NCBI GenBank assembly: GCA_964352775.1
Contig: CAYGTK010000026.1
Span: 1 to 28,210 of the forward strand
DNA from: CAYGTK01 sp964352775
GTDB lineage: Bacteria; Bacteroidota; Bacteroidia; Chitinophagales; CAIOSU01
Length of the DNA stretch: 28,210 nucleotides
Direction: 5' to 3'
A program made the position numbers and the translations under genes. The notes under the pieces were generated by a model that had not been told where the DNA came from, ran no database searches, and worked only from the letters and a program-made list of their open reading frames with translations. Shown piece after piece: positions 8,995-16,612 of this stretch (within the stretch, counting starts at the first letter, position 1; each line of letters starts with the position of its first letter).

Positions 8995-9405
8995 ATGAAA
9001 CAGCCATCAGGAAAATTGTTAGCGACAGGAGCCATCTTGTATGTCTTATCCTTCTTTTTCCCCGTTGCTGTTCAGCCAAAGGGAGCTATATATTTATTGC
9101 TAGAAGCGTTCAGTATTTTAAATTTCCCAGAAGTAGCCTTGCCCATATTGGGTGGTATTTTCATCTGGCTACCCACCATAACGGTCTTTCTGATTGTTTC
9201 AGACCGATTCACTAGCTTGTCAAAATGGCTGCTAATACCATTAATGGTACTAAGTAGCTTTACTGGTATACTACCTGCATTAGAATCCTTAACAACGCTA
9301 ATGATATTTGGCTTTCCTGCTTTTCTAGGTGCAGGGTTTTGGATGTGGTTTTTAAGCATGGGACTAATATTCGTTAGCCAAATACTTAAATGGAGAAATA
9401 GCTAA
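8995..9405 (+). CDS. Small membrane protein with about four transmembrane helices
   Basis: A 136-residue, strongly hydrophobic protein with predicted helices at roughly 10-26, 44-66, 76-93 and 101-127. It begins MKQPSGKLLATGAILYVLSF and ends in a short basic tail (KWRNS). No recognisable catalytic motif or family. Divergent from the 8435-8893 gene across a 101-bp gap. Its stop codon (9403-9405) directly abuts the stop of the convergent DUF4412 gene. The reverse strand also has an open frame here, but hydrophobicity and the regulatory gap favour this strand. Confidence 0.7.
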   Translation: MKQPSGKLLATGAILYVLSFFFPVAVQPKGAIYLLLEAFSILNFPEVALPILGGIFIWLPTITVFLIVSDRFTSLSKWLLIPLMVLSSFTGILPALESLTTLMIFGFPAFLGAGFWMWFLSMGLIFVSQILKWRNS

Positions 9406-10122
9406 CTACTTCTTCGGCATCATGTTCTGAAACATCTGACGAAGCTGCTCTGGCGAACTTGTTTTCATCATTTGCTGCATCATAGCACGTAGATCCATTA
9501 CTTGAGCACCTGCTGGGTAAGAGAATTTATCCGCCTCAATGGCTTTCTTTTCTACTACTAAATCATAAGTCATCATCTTACCCGTAGCAAGCTCCTTTAC
9601 TTCGCCGCGCATGGGGAATGGTTGCTCAACTCCTGCCAAACTCTTGTCTAAACTAAAGATGGACAAGAAGTTAGAAAAGTCATAAGGGAAATTATCTGCT
9701 ACCCATACAAGCGTTTCATGCTTATCATCTTTGGTGAGGTACTGCTGGCAGTTGTAACCATTAATAGATTCCTTTTTACCTGTTTTGGTCAGTTGAACAT
9801 CTTCATCGCTATCTATACCGAAGTTTCCAGCGCCTGATAGTGTTGAAATACCACCCATGGCATTGATAACATTAAGATCTAGTTGAATTACTGATTGAGT
9901 TCCATTGTTATTGGCAATTATGAAAACATCACCCGACCCAGAATCAAGAATAAATCGAGTGCCTTGTTGTTCTAACACCATCTTCTGTCCGCTTACAAGA
10001 AATTGCATTTGTTGCGACTTCTCCCCTTCTTTCATTTTCACAGTCAGTACCCCCTCAAAATCATCTGCATAAGAAGTAAGTGAAAAAGCTACAATAGCTA
10101 GAATAGTTAATAGATATTTCAT
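9406..10122 (-). CDS. DUF4412-family exported protein
   Basis: A 238-residue protein with an N-terminal signal peptide (MKYLLTILAIVAFSLTSYA, cut before about residue 20) and the DUF4412 pattern. That pattern is a short start FEGVLTVKM, a QFLVSGQKMVLEQ strand, the conserved centre KKESINGYNCQQYL with its single Cys, and a VWVADNFPYDF segment. It is predicted to be periplasmic or outer-membrane associated and of lipocalin/LolA-like beta fold. Biochemical role is unknown. The C-terminal 30 residues are Met-rich (LRAMMQQMMK, FQNMMPKK). It follows the DUF885 gene by 18 bp and is probably co-transcribed with it. Confidence 0.85.
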   Translation of the reverse strand: MKYLLTILAIVAFSLTSYADDFEGVLTVKMKEGEKSQQMQFLVSGQKMVLEQQGTRFILDSGSGDVFIIANNNGTQSVIQLDLNVINAMGGISTLSGAGNFGIDSDEDVQLTKTGKKESINGYNCQQYLTKDDKHETLVWVADNFPYDFSNFLSIFSLDKSLAGVEQPFPMRGEVKELATGKMMTYDLVVEKKAIEADKFSYPAGAQVMDLRAMMQQMMKTSSPEQLRQMFQNMMPKK

Positions 10123-10140
10123 TTCGTTTTCCTTTTTGTG

Positions 10141-11886
10141 TTATAATGAATTCATCATTAGTTCTCTAATATACGGCACTGGTGCCGAACCATAACTCAA
10201 GAACTGCTCATGAAACTCCTTAAGATCAAATTCCGTGCCTTTTTTTGCTTTCCACTCCTCGCGAAGTCTATAGATAGCATCATAACCTGTAAAATAGCTA
10301 CATAGCTGCACTTGGGTAAGCTTAACCCTTCTCCATTTACCTGATGCCTCGGCCGTCTCTTGAAACGCCTCTTTAGTTAACATAGCTATTGCATCCTCTT
10401 CACCCATGTCGAGCACATGCACACTATAATCCAATATGGTATTCACCACGCTACGTAAGTGCCATTTGTAGTATACCAACCATAATTCAGGGCTGTTTTC
10501 TCCATAGCCTGCTTCTAGCATCATCCGCTCACCATAAACTGCCCATCCTTCTACCATCGTCCCATTTCCAAGAATGCTCTTGATAATACTAGGCGACTTA
10601 TTACTGTATATCAATTGGGTATAGTGGCCTGGTATAGCTTCGTGGATATTCAGTATCTGAAGCATGTAATCGTTGTATTCTCTCAGATAACTTTCTGCTC
10701 CTTCGTCAGAGAAGTCGGTAAGTGGTGTCACATTATAATAGGTCTCTCTTGCTGGTTCAAACGGACCAGGTGAAGAAATAGAGGCTCCAGCAACACCACG
10801 CATATACTCTGGTGTTTCTCTTACTACCAATGGCTTACTTGGGTCTAGGTAGATCAAGTCTTTATCCTTTATGAATTTCTCCAACTCAGGTATCTGCTGT
10901 TCAATGGTATGTAAAATCGAATCGCGCTGAGTATGAAAAGCACTTACTGTATCTATAAGCATGGCTATCAGATCAAATCGGTCTTTAGGCATGGTTTCAG
11001 CCTTATAGTATTTTAGGAATAGCTGCTTAGCTAGCTTTTCCATTTCATCCAGCACTTCGGCTTTACGAGCTACTGCATTTTTATAAGCCTGTTCGGCTGA
11101 TAAGCCAGCATTTATGTTATGATCGAACTTAGAAGTGTACAGATCTTTGCCAAGGTTGTAGCTTCGAAAGGTATCCGCTGCTAGTATGGTATCCTGTAGC
11201 CAAGTCATATAATTCTCCACCGTTACCACGGTGCTTCCCAAGCGAGCTAACATTTTGTGGTTACCTGCCGTATCTAGTCCAGCGGCAGATAGAGAATCCT
11301 TAAGCGTTCCATTCAGCATGTTTAGTATGCCTTTCGATCGTTGGATAGCTAATTCTGTATGTTCTTTAGTGGGTATAGTAATGTTTGCCCTAGCAGCTTG
11401 ATAATAAGCTGGTACCTGCCCCAATTTTAAGTAGATGCTTTCCATTCGCTGCTTAAGAGGAAGTTGCTGCCTATTTATGGTTGTGAAAAGTGAACCGCCG
11501 ATATTGTAGTTAGAAGGATCCCATTGCCACGACTTTAGTTCATTGTTACTGAACAGAATAGATCCTAATTGCCCTTTTATCATCTTAAGATCAATGAGGT
11601 CATTACTCGATAAACTATCGGTATTGGCATTTTCTATCCTGGCTAAAAAAGCAGTGGCAAAAGTGTTTTCTCTTTCGCGTTGTTCCGCATCAGGTACTGT
11701 GAGAATTGCATCGTATTTATCTAGACCCTCGTACGATGCCCAACCAGGATATATTACCCATAAGCTATCTAAAAACTCTTGGGAGAAAGCAGCCACATCT
11801 ATGCTCTTCACGGTCTCCGTCTTATGTTCTTTTGAACCGCAAGAACTTAGGAAGGCCAAAATCGTTAGGATAATGTAATATCTCAT
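10141..11886 (-). CDS. DUF885-family zinc metallopeptidase-like lipoprotein
   Basis: A 581-residue protein with a lipoprotein signal: the lipobox LSSC places the acylated Cys at residue 16, followed by GSKEH. This predicts attachment to the outer membrane or cell surface. The body is DUF885, a family of predicted metallopeptidases related to M3-type thermolysin-like folds. The likely metal site is HEAIPGH (His415, Glu416, His421) with the downstream EGWAVYGE (Glu446) as third ligand. The C-terminal region includes the conserved QLCSYFTGYDAIYRLREEW segment. Substrate is unknown and no activity has been assigned to this subgroup. It lies 39 bp after dgkA and 18 bp before the DUF4412 gene in a leftward cluster. 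Confidence 0.9.
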   Translation of the reverse strand: MRYYIILTILAFLSSCGSKEHKTETVKSIDVAAFSQEFLDSLWVIYPGWASYEGLDKYDAILTVPDAEQRERENTFATAFLARIENANTDSLSSNDLIDLKMIKGQLGSILFSNNELKSWQWDPSNYNIGGSLFTTINRQQLPLKQRMESIYLKLGQVPAYYQAARANITIPTKEHTELAIQRSKGILNMLNGTLKDSLSAAGLDTAGNHKMLARLGSTVVTVENYMTWLQDTILAADTFRSYNLGKDLYTSKFDHNINAGLSAEQAYKNAVARKAEVLDEMEKLAKQLFLKYYKAETMPKDRFDLIAMLIDTVSAFHTQRDSILHTIEQQIPELEKFIKDKDLIYLDPSKPLVVRETPEYMRGVAGASISSPGPFEPARETYYNVTPLTDFSDEGAESYLREYNDYMLQILNIHEAIPGHYTQLIYSNKSPSIIKSILGNGTMVEGWAVYGERMMLEAGYGENSPELWLVYYKWHLRSVVNTILDYSVHVLDMGEEDAIAMLTKEAFQETAEASGKWRRVKLTQVQLCSYFTGYDAIYRLREEWKAKKGTEFDLKEFHEQFLSYGSAPVPYIRELMMNSL

Positions 11887-11925
11887 TTGGAAAATTTGAA
11901 TCGAAATTACGAATTATCGAAGCAT

Positions 11926-12288
11926 CTATAATAGTGCTAGGATATGCTCATAAAATATGATGATGGCTACTACTAATGCGCTTAGTGCAACTAACAATAC
12001 GGCCCCTGCAGCTACATCCTTTATCTTCCCAGCTAACTGATCATATTCTGGCTCTACCTTATCTACCAGAAGTTCGATAGCGGTATTCATTGCCTCAGCG
12101 GTTAACACCATTCCACAGCACAAAACTATAGCTACCCACTCCCAATTTTCAATCGAAAAATGAAATCCAGCTCCGCTCACAATAACTACCGCTAACAACT
12201 GTACTTTGAAGTTCCTGCCCTGCATGGCAACACCAATACCCTTAGCAGCGTATAAAAAGCTCTTTAAGAATTTTAACACGAAATTCAT
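11926..12288 (-). CDS. dgkA: DgkA-family membrane lipid kinase (diacylglycerol or undecaprenol kinase)
   Basis: A 120-residue integral membrane protein with three hydrophobic helices, normal length for the prokaryotic DgkA family, which phosphorylates lipid alcohols with ATP at the inner membrane. The family signature is at residues 64-92: AEAMNTAIELL then GKIKDVAAGAV. Glu65, Asn68, Glu72 and Asp91 correspond to E. coli Glu69, Asn72, Glu76 and Asp95. The position matching E. coli Glu28 is Gly24 (MQGRNFK), which differs from many homologues. Sequence alone does not tell whether diacylglycerol or undecaprenol is the substrate. Divergent from asd over a 67-bp gap. Confidence 0.93.
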   Translation of the reverse strand: MNFVLKFLKSFLYAAKGIGVAMQGRNFKVQLLAVVIVSGAGFHFSIENWEWVAIVLCCGMVLTAEAMNTAIELLVDKVEPEYDQLAGKIKDVAAGAVLLVALSALVVAIIIFYEHILALL

Positions 12289-12293
12289 TATTC

Positions 12294-12324
12294 ACAAGTT
12301 AACTAATAGCTTGTACTTAGCAAA
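12294..12324 (-). promoter_or_regulatory. Candidate dgkA promoter
   Basis: On the minus strand TTTG (12324-12321) is followed by a 19-base spacer and TAACTTGT (12301-12294), which fits TAnnTT but not the last two consensus bases. It overlaps the opposing asd promoter. Confidence 0.35.
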
Positions 12325-12337
12325 TGCACTAATTTCG
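12311..12337 (+). promoter_or_regulatory. Candidate asd promoter
   Basis: TTG at 12311-12313 and TAATTTCG at 12330-12337, 16 bases apart. The -7 box matches TAnnTTTG in all but one specified base. The ATG follows 18 bases later, so the leader is very short. This supports the start at 12356 rather than an upstream in-frame ATG at 12206, which lies inside divergent dgkA. Confidence 0.5.
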
Positions 12338-12355
12338 CATAGAACAATTAAGAAT

Positions 12356-13345
12356 ATGAAAGTAGCTGTTGTTGGTGCCACGGGATTAGTAGGTGGTGTA
12401 ATGTTGAAAGTGTTAGCGGAACGTAATTTTCCATTAACTGAATTACTATTAGTAGCCTCTGAAAGGTCGGTTGGTAAAAAGATGACCTTTAGGGGGAAAG
12501 AACATACGGTAATAGGTTTGCAGGATGCGGTGAATGCTAAGCCAGATATAGCATTATTTTCCGCAGGCGGAAGCACATCAAAAGAGTGGGCGCCAATATT
12601 CATTGAAGCAGGTACGACTGTAATAGACAATTCATCTGCTTGGCGAATGAATGATAGCAAACCACTTATTGTACCAGAATTGAACGCCGACATCTTAACG
12701 GTTAACGATAAACTAATAGCCAACCCTAATTGCAGCACCATACAAATGGTATTGGCTTTACATCCTTTGCAACAGGCTTATGGGTTGAAGCGGGTGGTGG
12801 TTTCCACCTATCAGTCAGTAACGGGCACGGGAGTGAAAGGTATAGCGCAGCTACAAGCAGAACAAGCTGGGCGCGATAATGAAAAGGTTTACCCTTATAC
12901 TATTCATGAGAATTGCCTGCCGCACGGAGGTGACTTTGATGAGGAAGGTTACACAACTGAAGAAACTAAGTTGGTGATGGAGACACGCAAAATAATGCGC
13001 CAAAGTGATATAGGCGTTACAGCTACTGTAGTGCGTGTACCAGTATTAGGTGGGCATAGTGAAAGCATTAACGTAGAGTTAAAGGAAGACTTTGAGCTTA
13101 AGAAAGTCCGCGAGCTAATGACAGCCATGCCAGGAATTATTCTTCAAGACGAACCTACTGAACTATCATACCCTATGCCCATATCTGCTCAAGATCGTGA
13201 TGAAGTATTCGTTGGACGCTTACGTAGGGATAACAGCCAAGCTAATACATTGAACATGTGGGTAGTTGCTGATAACTTGAGAAAAGGAGCGGCAACTAAT
13301 GCCGTTCAGATAGCAGAGTATCTCGTAGAAAATAAACTGGTTTAA
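12356..13345 (+). CDS. asd: Aspartate-semialdehyde dehydrogenase
   Basis: Reduces aspartyl-4-phosphate to aspartate semialdehyde with NADPH, the branch point to lysine/diaminopimelate, threonine and methionine. The 329-residue length is normal. The start at 12356 gives MKVAVVGATGLVG with the Rossmann nucleotide-binding loop immediately at the N-terminus. An in-frame ATG at 12206 would add 50 unrelated residues overlapping dgkA. The catalytic Cys is Cys126 in NPNCSTIQ, and the catalytic His is His234 in RVPVLGGHSE. The substrate-binding region SVTGTGVKG is also present. Single gene between divergent dgkA and convergent paaD, whose stop is 2 bp away. Confidence 0.97.
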   Translation: MKVAVVGATGLVGGVMLKVLAERNFPLTELLLVASERSVGKKMTFRGKEHTVIGLQDAVNAKPDIALFSAGGSTSKEWAPIFIEAGTTVIDNSSAWRMNDSKPLIVPELNADILTVNDKLIANPNCSTIQMVLALHPLQQAYGLKRVVVSTYQSVTGTGVKGIAQLQAEQAGRDNEKVYPYTIHENCLPHGGDFDEEGYTTEETKLVMETRKIMRQSDIGVTATVVRVPVLGGHSESINVELKEDFELKKVRELMTAMPGIILQDEPTELSYPMPISAQDRDEVFVGRLRRDNSQANTLNMWVVADNLRKGAATNAVQIAEYLVENKLV

Positions 13346-13347
13346 AA

Positions 13348-13848
13348 TCAGATAGGTTTGAACTGTTGGAATCCTTCCTCGCAGTCGTAACAGAAATGGA
13401 TAGCCCTACATAGTGTGGGACCAAATGGTGAATTCAGCGAGGTATTGGTGCTGTTACAATTAGGGCATTGTACATCTTTCAAGTCCTCTTCAGTAACTCC
13501 ATTTACCCCAACTTTTCTTGGTGGTGCTAAACCGAATTCTTTTAATTGTTGCTTTCCTCGCTCCGAGATCAGGTTGCTACTCCAACCCTTTTCCATGTCT
13601 ACAATTACCTCCGTCTTATAACCTAGATTTTCTGCAGCTTTTTTTATGTCCTGTTGCATCACACTTATGGCGGGGCAACCAACAAATGTGGGCGTCATGG
13701 TTATGTGGGCATTTTCCCCTTCAACGGAAACACCAGTTACTATACCCATATCTACTACGGAGATAACAGGTATCTCAGGGTCTGTTACAGCCTGTAAAGC
13801 ATCCCAAACACCCTGTTCTTCCTTCGTGTATTTTTCTACATCTACCAT
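13348..13848 (-). CDS. paaD: Phenylacetyl-CoA epoxidase maturation subunit PaaD
   Basis: A 166-residue protein with an N-terminal DUF59/MIP18-type domain (residues 10-90: TDPEIPVISVVDMGIV and TPTFVGCPAISVM with Cys58). After a linker comes a C-terminal metal-binding ribbon (CPNC at 128-131, Cys147, CYDC at 153-156). This is the normal PaaD (also called PaaJ) layout. PaaD is needed for assembly or maturation of the iron sites of the PaaABC(E) epoxidase rather than for catalysis. It is the last gene of the operon. Its start overlaps the end of paaC by 7 bp, which indicates translational coupling. Confidence 0.95.
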   Translation of the reverse strand: MVDVEKYTKEEQGVWDALQAVTDPEIPVISVVDMGIVTGVSVEGENAHITMTPTFVGCPAISVMQQDIKKAAENLGYKTEVIVDMEKGWSSNLISERGKQQLKEFGLAPPRKVGVNGVTEEDLKDVQCPNCNSTNTSLNSPFGPTLCRAIHFCYDCEEGFQQFKPI

Positions 13849-14591
13849 TCAGCAGCTGGGTCAATAGTGTATACCTCTGTCATTTCTTCTAGCAAGGGTT
13901 TCAAATATTCGGTATGGTATCCTTTTCTTCCTCCATTAGCTACTTCTACATCACCATCTGGTAATTTCAGCCCAGCTTCGGTCAACACCTTTGTAACAGA
14001 CTCGATCCATTTATTCTTAACGGCTGCATAGCCTTCAAATACTCCTTGTGCTTTCAGGCTGTCCTCCCCTTCTAGTTCCTCAAAATAGCCAAGTGCTAGC
14101 GGGTAGACTTCGTTGATAGCACTTTGCATCCTTGCTTTACTCTCTTCATTAGCCTGACCTAAACGCTTAATGTAGGTGTCTGCATGAAGCACATGGTAAC
14201 GTAACTCTCCACTCACCTTCCTTGCTAGGTTTCTCAGGCTTTCTAGGCTGCTATTCTCGAGTAGCTTATATCTAAAGTATTCAGCATGGTCGTAAAAAAA
14301 ATGGCGCACTAGGCTGAAATCATATTCTCCGATAGGATATTCTACCAAATGGCAGCATTTAAAACTCAACTCATCTCTACTGAAACCAAGTGTATCTGGG
14401 TCAGCTTCGCCAAACTCAGTATGTAGAATGCTATACAATGCTAGCGCATGTCCTATCTTATCTTGTGCCATGCTTGAAAAGGCAATATCCTCTTCCAATA
14501 TCGGTCCTAGGCCCGTCCATTCAGAATTTCTATGGCCTAATATCAAGGCATCGTCTGCCATACTGAAAAGTAGCTGCTTAGTTGCATCCAT
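13842..14591 (-). CDS. paaC: Phenylacetyl-CoA epoxidase structural subunit PaaC
   Basis: A 249-residue ferritin-fold subunit homologous to PaaA. It scaffolds the PaaA-PaaC heterodimer of the 1,2-phenylacetyl-CoA epoxidase. Family stretches are LILGHRNSEW (17-26), ILEEDIAFSSMAQDKIGHA (31-49) and ELRYHVLHADTYIKRLG (about 131-147). PaaC is regarded as structural in the family although it keeps some ligand-like residues, and the same is assumed here. Starts 2 bp after paaB stops and overlaps paaD. Confidence 0.95.
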   Translation of the reverse strand: MDATKQLLFSMADDALILGHRNSEWTGLGPILEEDIAFSSMAQDKIGHALALYSILHTEFGEADPDTLGFSRDELSFKCCHLVEYPIGEYDFSLVRHFFYDHAEYFRYKLLENSSLESLRNLARKVSGELRYHVLHADTYIKRLGQANEESKARMQSAINEVYPLALGYFEELEGEDSLKAQGVFEGYAAVKNKWIESVTKVLTEAGLKLPDGDVEVANGGRKGYHTEYLKPLLEEMTEVYTIDPAAEW

Positions 14592-14593
14592 AG

Positions 14594-14959
14594 CTATTGT
14601 TGTTTTGCTTTAAAAGCTTGTATTCTATCTCTAACCCTGTACTCGATAGCTTCACGGTGAGTTTTTTCAGGAACGGTATCAAACATTGCTTCTCCACCAT
14701 TAAAGGTGAATATATCAGCCGTTTTGGCCACCCAAATATTGTGAGTTGTTCCTCTGCGTCCGTACTGCTCTTTTGAAAGCACCAAGGCTAATTCAGCATC
14801 TGGAGCATGTATAGAACCTACATGTACAAAAGGCTTACCTGATTTTGGTTGATGAAAAACCTCAAAAGTTGGCCATTCTTCATGTTCAGTTACAATAACA
14901 TCACCCTCAATTCTATCTAGCCTATTTACTCTAGGGTCTAAAGAAGTATTCGTATCCAT
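14594..14959 (-). CDS. paaB: Phenylacetyl-CoA epoxidase small subunit PaaB
   Basis: A 121-residue subunit that bridges PaaAC units in the epoxidase complex. Recognised by WPTFEVFHQPKSGKPFVHVG (residues 28-47), ELALVLSKEQYGRR and NIWVAK. The N-terminus is about 20 residues longer than the minimal family start. The ATG overlaps the last base of the paaA stop codon, so translation is probably coupled, keeping subunits in proportion. Confidence 0.95.
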   Translation of the reverse strand: MDTNTSLDPRVNRLDRIEGDVIVTEHEEWPTFEVFHQPKSGKPFVHVGSIHAPDAELALVLSKEQYGRRGTTHNIWVAKTADIFTFNGGEAMFDTVPEKTHREAIEYRVRDRIQAFKAKQQ

Positions 14960-15945
14960 TATGCTAAAGGCATTAAGTGTTTCTCAGAAGGTTTCATTAA
15001 TGCTTTGCGCACCCAGCGGCCATGTTCTGCTGCCCACTTGCGAACGTCAATACGCTCCGCATTACAAGGGCCATCACCTTTAATTACTCTCCAGAATTCA
15101 TCCCAATCAGGGTCACCAAAATGCCAATGTCCCGTTTCTGGGTCTTTGTGCAATTCTGGATCAGGCAAGGTTATACCTACCTCTCTAATTTTAGGTACAT
15201 AGGTGTCAAAGAACTGATTTCGCATATCATCATTCGATGCCATTTTTACCTTCCAGCGCATTAATTGATCACTATGTACCGATTCCTTATCAGACGGTCC
15301 GAAAAAGTGGATCAATGGCTTGTACCAGCGGTTAACTGCTTCTTGAAGCATGGTACGTTGCTTTTCCGTACCAGTGGCTAGATACACAAAATTATCGTGC
15401 CCTTGCTTTAGGTGGAAAGCCTCTTCTGCACAAATGCGATGTAGCGCACGAGCGTATGGTCCATAAGAACCTTTGCTATTAGCCAATTGATTAACAATAG
15501 CAGCAGCGTCTACTAGAAAACCGATAACAGCTACATCTGCCCATGTACTTGCAGGATAGTTGAATACATTACTGTATTTTGACTTGCCGCTTAAAAGATC
15601 ATTTATCATTTCCTCTCTTGGCTTACCAAGTGTTTCAGCAGCGGTATATAAAAGATGACCGTGACCTATCTCGTCTTGAACTTTAGCCATAAGCGCCAGT
15701 TTCCTACGGAAGTTCGGTGCCCTAGTTATCCAAGTACCTTCTGGCAAAGCACCCATTATCTCAGAATGAGCGTGCTGCTCTATCATCCTGATCAGCTGCT
15801 TACGATACATGGCTGGCATCCAGTCATGCGGTTCTATCTTTTCACCAGCATCTATCTTGGCTTGAAATTCAGCCAACAATATCGGGTCTTCCTGATCCTG
15901 TGGCTGGTTTTTATCACTATCTAGAATGGAGGCATTTCCGTACAT
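14959..15945 (-). CDS. paaA: Phenylacetyl-CoA epoxidase catalytic subunit PaaA
   Basis: The diiron oxygenase subunit that converts phenylacetyl-CoA to its 1,2-epoxide, first committed ring-attack step of aerobic phenylacetate degradation. The 328-residue length is typical plus a short N-terminal extension of about 20 residues relative to E. coli. Probable iron ligands are Glu62, Glu92 and His95 (in KVQDEIGHGH), Asp146, and Glu175 and His178 (in CAEEAFHLKQGH). They sit 20 positions beyond the E. coli numbering. It needs a PaaE-type reductase, which is absent here. It begins 10 bp after the tetR stop, so it is almost certainly expressed from the tetR promoter. Confidence 0.97.
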   Translation of the reverse strand: MYGNASILDSDKNQPQDQEDPILLAEFQAKIDAGEKIEPHDWMPAMYRKQLIRMIEQHAHSEIMGALPEGTWITRAPNFRRKLALMAKVQDEIGHGHLLYTAAETLGKPREEMINDLLSGKSKYSNVFNYPASTWADVAVIGFLVDAAAIVNQLANSKGSYGPYARALHRICAEEAFHLKQGHDNFVYLATGTEKQRTMLQEAVNRWYKPLIHFFGPSDKESVHSDQLMRWKVKMASNDDMRNQFFDTYVPKIREVGITLPDPELHKDPETGHWHFGDPDWDEFWRVIKGDGPCNAERIDVRKWAAEHGRWVRKALMKPSEKHLMPLA

Positions 15946-15955
15946 AACTTATGTT

Positions 15956-16534
15956 TTAAGCTGCTATTCCGTTTAAAATAAAATCACTTATCTGTTCGCC
16001 CGCTTGTTCTGGGCTTATTGTTCCTGAGGCCTTGTACCATTGTTGTGTACTATTTAAAGTAGCGAACAACAACCTTACTGTAAAGTCAATATCCGTAACC
16101 CTAAAGTCACCACTTAACACACCTTGTTCTAGTATACTTCTGAACGATTGTTCGTAGTGCTCACGCATTTCTAAAAAGCTTTCCAACTGCTCATCACTTA
16201 GATGTATCCAATCAGAAAAGAATACAGCGGAAGCATCAAGATCATTCACTATCACCTTGATATGTGCGTCAATAGCTCGCTCTAATCTCTGGGTAAGGTT
16301 TGGTACTGAATCGTTCAAAGCATCTATTTGCTCAAGGAACTCATTGGCCATTCTGAAACAAATAGTCTTTAGAATATCTTCTTTAGATGCAAAATGGCTG
16401 TAAAGGCTGGCAGGCTCTACTCCCACTTTCTTAGCAAGGTCACGCATAGAGGTAGCTGCGTAGCCTTTCTCTCTGAACAGTCTTTGGGCTGTCAGTTGTA
16501 TCTGTTCTTTCCTATCAATTTTTGCTACTGCCAT
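15956..16534 (-). CDS. TetR-family repressor of the paa operon (PaaR-like)
   Basis: A 192-residue regulator with an N-terminal helix-turn-helix (about residues 12-58: RLFREKGYAATSMRDLAKKVGVEPASLYSHFASKE shortened here to its key turn, AKKVGVEPASLY) and an all-helical ligand domain. First gene of the leftward tetR-paaABCD operon. A perfect palindrome lies 9-26 bp upstream of its ATG, overlapping the promoter, so it probably represses itself together with paa. By analogy with PaaR of Thermus, the inducer would be phenylacetyl-CoA. This is inference from context. It is not related to the GntR-like PaaX of enterobacteria. Confidence 0.9.
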   Translation of the reverse strand: MAVAKIDRKEQIQLTAQRLFREKGYAATSMRDLAKKVGVEPASLYSHFASKEDILKTICFRMANEFLEQIDALNDSVPNLTQRLERAIDAHIKVIVNDLDASAVFFSDWIHLSDEQLESFLEMREHYEQSFRSILEQGVLSGDFRVTDIDFTVRLLFATLNSTQQWYKASGTISPEQAGEQISDFILNGIAA

Positions 16535-16542
16535 AATTTACA

Positions 16543-16560
16543 ACCTAACGTTCGTTAGGT
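16543..16560. promoter_or_regulatory. TetR-type operator palindrome controlling tetR-paaABCD
   Basis: ACCTAACGTTCGTTAGGT is a perfect inverted repeat (8-bp arms, 2-bp centre) between the promoter and the tetR ATG. It fits the pattern CNAACGNNCGTTNG that I recall for the Thermus thermophilus PaaR repressor. Bound repressor would block transcription start. Confidence 0.85.
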
Positions 16561-16591
16561 GAATATACAGCTTTAACGTTTCGGCTACAAA
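16560..16591 (-). promoter_or_regulatory. Candidate promoter of tetR-paaABCD
   Basis: On the minus strand TTTG (16591-16588), a 20-base spacer, then TATATTCA (16567-16560), a partial match to TAnnTTTG. The operator begins at the last base of the -7 box, an arrangement expected for repression. Confidence 0.45.
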
Positions 16592-16612
16592 TATTGTTGT
16601 CTAAGGCAGAGT

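Noticed and set aside
9072..9359. 95-codon minus-strand frame inside the 8995-9405 gene
   Set aside because: Antisense shadow. The plus-strand product is a coherent four-helix membrane protein, while this one has no coherent pattern.
9394..9413. Inverted repeat AGAAATAG / CTACTTCT across the abutting stops as a terminator
   Set aside because: Short, with one mismatch on the plus strand, and no T-run follows on either strand.
12206..12355. Longer asd starting at 12206
   Set aside because: The extra 50 residues have no family similarity, overlap divergent dgkA and include the asd promoter. ATG at 12356 gives the exact Rossmann start.
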